NCBI RefSeq assembly: GCF_000003605.2
Contig: NW_003124908.1
Span: 172,376-192,482, forward strand
Direction of reading: 5' to 3'
DNA length: 20,107 nucleotides
From: Saccoglossus kowalevskii
Taxonomy: Eukaryota > Hemichordata > Enteropneusta > Harrimaniidae
A program made the position numbers and the translations under genes. The notes below the pieces were generated by a model. The model saw nothing but the letters and a program-made list of their open reading frames with translations. It was not told the DNA's origin and ran no database searches. Positions 18,353 through 20,107 of the stretch are shown in pieces; position 1 is the first letter of the stretch; each line of letters opens with the position of its first letter.

Positions 18353-19571
18353 GTCAGTTGTTTCAGTTTTTTTACAAGTTGAATAGGTATCCTTAGTTTT
18401 TGTTCCACAGAAATATTGTATGAAAAAATTTTTAAAATTATGTTGCATGTTATTGAAGACCCTATATTGTAATTGCATGATACAGCGTATGACAGTCGCT
18501 GGGTTGGTGTACGTGGCTTGTTAGCTTGTTGTATATATCTGGTAGCATTGCTTATGTGTGGGCTTCAAATATGAACACAACGTTCAGCACCATCAATGAG
18601 GTGAAACTTCCATAAAATGTAAACTTCAGTTGACCTCACTGTAATGATACATATGTTGTGGAATACAAAAAAAGGGCCCGAAACATGTGCACTGCATACA
18701 CAATATGCTAATGACCTTTAATGAGGTTATGATGTAGACATATCTCATGAACATTATTTTAAAGCGGGGGAGTCGTCACCTGCGCATGCCTCACATGGCC
18801 ATAGCGTGTCATTGTTTATAAACAAGCATCTACCCATGAGCCTTTGCATTTTTAGTGTGTGTTCTATCGTCGCTTAGGACTCAATTTCCGCGTGTGCGAC
18901 CCTGCGTGCAAAGTGCAATTATTTATAGAAAACATTATTATGAAACGCCAGAGTCACGTATATTCGATCTTGACCCCCACTCTGTCTATTGTGGTTATCT
19001 GAAGACTGTACATGCTTTCTATCATACTAAATTAACCACCAAATTTAACAAGTGTTTCTGCTTTTTACACTGCTGCCGGCGTGAGCGTTGGCGAACCTAA
19101 ATAGGTTTTGATTGTATACAGCGCCATCAGTGCCTGTTCTCAGCTCCATGCGTCCAGCACTGTATTATCTTCTCACTTCACAACATCAACATAACTCATT
19201 CACTATGTCGGCAAAACTAATTTCCAGATAAACCGTAGACGCTGTTTTGGGGTTTATAGAAAAACTAAATAAACTTTGTTGCATTGTGGGTAATCCAACA
19301 TAGCTATTTCAGTTTATACAGTACGTACATAATTGACTGGAAACATGGCGTAAATACCGAAATCACGAATATAGTTTGTACTGACTCATATACGAGTCAT
19401 GTGCAGCTTATAATTTGTTTAACCCTTAGTAAGAAGATTAAATCTGAAATCTTTACTTTGCAAATAAAAATCCTGAAGCAAGGATTATATTTATCCTTCA
19501 TCTTACATGTACCTCTGAATGGTGTGTACTTTAACATGTTGGATTACCACTGATGTCTATGTTGGCAGTAA
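18353..19571. other. non-coding stretch with a GC-richer central part
   Basis: No supported gene. The patch 18760-19110 is richer in GC and CpG. It holds an 81-codon plus frame (18855-19100) that contains YYETPESRIFDLDPHS but no recognisable domain. A donor-like GGC|GTGAGC lies near 19080. A single minus-strand Staf/ZNF143-like core is at 19279-19293. This patch could be a promoter or 5' exon, but nothing decides it. Confidence 0.45.
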
Positions 19572-20040
19572 CATTATGTGTCATGGGGGTGGAAGGTTTA
19601 CTGGGGTGGAGGGAGGAGGGAGTATTTAAAGTGAGATATACCATTATGAATAATGGGGTATAAGGTTTACTCATGTGGAGGGGGGGGGGGTATTCAAAGT
19701 GAGATATACCATTATGTATCATGGGGGTGGAAGGTTTACTGGTGTGAAGGGTGGGGAGTATTTAAAGTGAGATATATCATTATGTGTCATGTGGGTAGAA
19801 GGTTTATTAGTGTGGAGGGGGGTATATAAAGTGAAATACACCATTATGCATAAGAGGGGTAGAAGTTTTACTCTAGCAGAGAGTGGGGGATAATGAAAGT
19901 GGGATATACCATTATGTATAATGGGGTAAAAGTTTGTGTGGAGAGCGGTTTGTTGGAGTAGGAAGATAAAAGTGGTATATACCATTTTGTATTATGGGAT
20001 AGAAGTGTGAAATATTAGTGTGTAGGGTAGACTGTTGATT
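19572..20040. repeat. purine-rich tandem array, seven units of 64-73 bp
   Basis: Seven diverged units begin with CATTATGTRTCATGG-like sequence at 19572, 19642, 19710, 19778, 19842, 19910 and 19983. Each then carries GGTAGAAGGTTTAC, a G-rich GTGGAGGGGGG segment, and AAAGTGAGATATACC. The plus strand is strongly purine-rich in the middle of each unit (a G12 run lies at about 19679-19690). Two minus-strand open frames (19531-19722 and 19719-19985) are repeat translations. Unit divergence indicates an older array than the three large minisatellites to its left. Confidence 0.9.
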
Positions 20041-20107
20041 GGTGGGATTGTTTAGTGACTATGCCTTCATGCTTCATTTCATGATATTATTAGAGTCAGT
20101 TGGTTGG

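Noticed and set aside
17798-18408. 194-codon plus frame and 146-codon minus frame
   Set aside because: Repeat translations of the 27-bp minisatellite with a nine-residue period on each strand.
18855-19100. 81-codon plus-strand frame in a GC-richer patch
   Set aside because: No recognised domain or start context. The patch may be regulatory, but the evidence for a protein is insufficient.
1-20107. tRNA, rRNA or snRNA genes
   Set aside because: No cloverleaf with A and B boxes and no conserved rRNA or snRNA blocks were noticed on reading. A tRNAscan-SE and Infernal run would settle it.

Overview
The window reads as nuclear DNA of a marine invertebrate animal. The evidence is a low GC content, no compact bacterial-type genes, very many tandem repeats, frequent TACATGTA-type palindromes, two decayed LINE-type retrotransposon tails, and a dispersed repeat whose head (TTTTTAGTCCC...) resembles elements I associate with molluscs, hemichordates and lancelets. 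I cannot name the species. Most of the window is probably intronic or intergenic. I recognise no complete gene.

Layout: 1-2510 is AT-rich and mostly featureless, with a 17-bp triplet at 1998. A 16/22-bp minisatellite lies at 2511-2737. A pure pentanucleotide microsatellite lies at 4253-4417 and a 10-bp array at 5311-5363. A 37-bp minisatellite of 25 units lies at 5591-6549, with CCAAT boxes in most units. A degenerate plus-strand LINE 3' end (7443-8046) runs into a (TTA)n tract (8048-8109). A 30-bp minisatellite lies at 8511-9158. A possible signal-peptide first exon is at 10685-10760. A dispersed repeat with a hairpin head lies at 11381-11935, and a second copy of its head at 15524-15605. 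A 99-bp tandem duplication is at 12796-12984. Two phase-compatible candidate exons of a minus-strand gene lie at 12964-13037 and 13197-13270. A minus-strand LINE tail lies at 14909-15495. A roughly 27-bp minisatellite of about 45 units spans 17125-18352, and a purine-rich array with units of about 68 bp spans 19572-20040.

Most long open frames here are artefacts of stop-free tandem repeats and should not be annotated as proteins. The better coding signals are short. The first is a conserved LINE C-terminal domain on the minus strand that has no usable start codon. The second is the 13197-13270 exon candidate, which has a consensus donor. The third is a signal-peptide-like exon at 10685.

The most interesting non-coding structure is the set of arrays whose units each carry a recognisable transcription-factor-like core: CCAAT in the 37-bp array, a Staf/ZNF143-like CCCACAATGCAT core in the 30-bp array, and CAGCTG plus TGTGGT in the 27-bp array. 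Whether these are functional or accidental cannot be settled from sequence alone.
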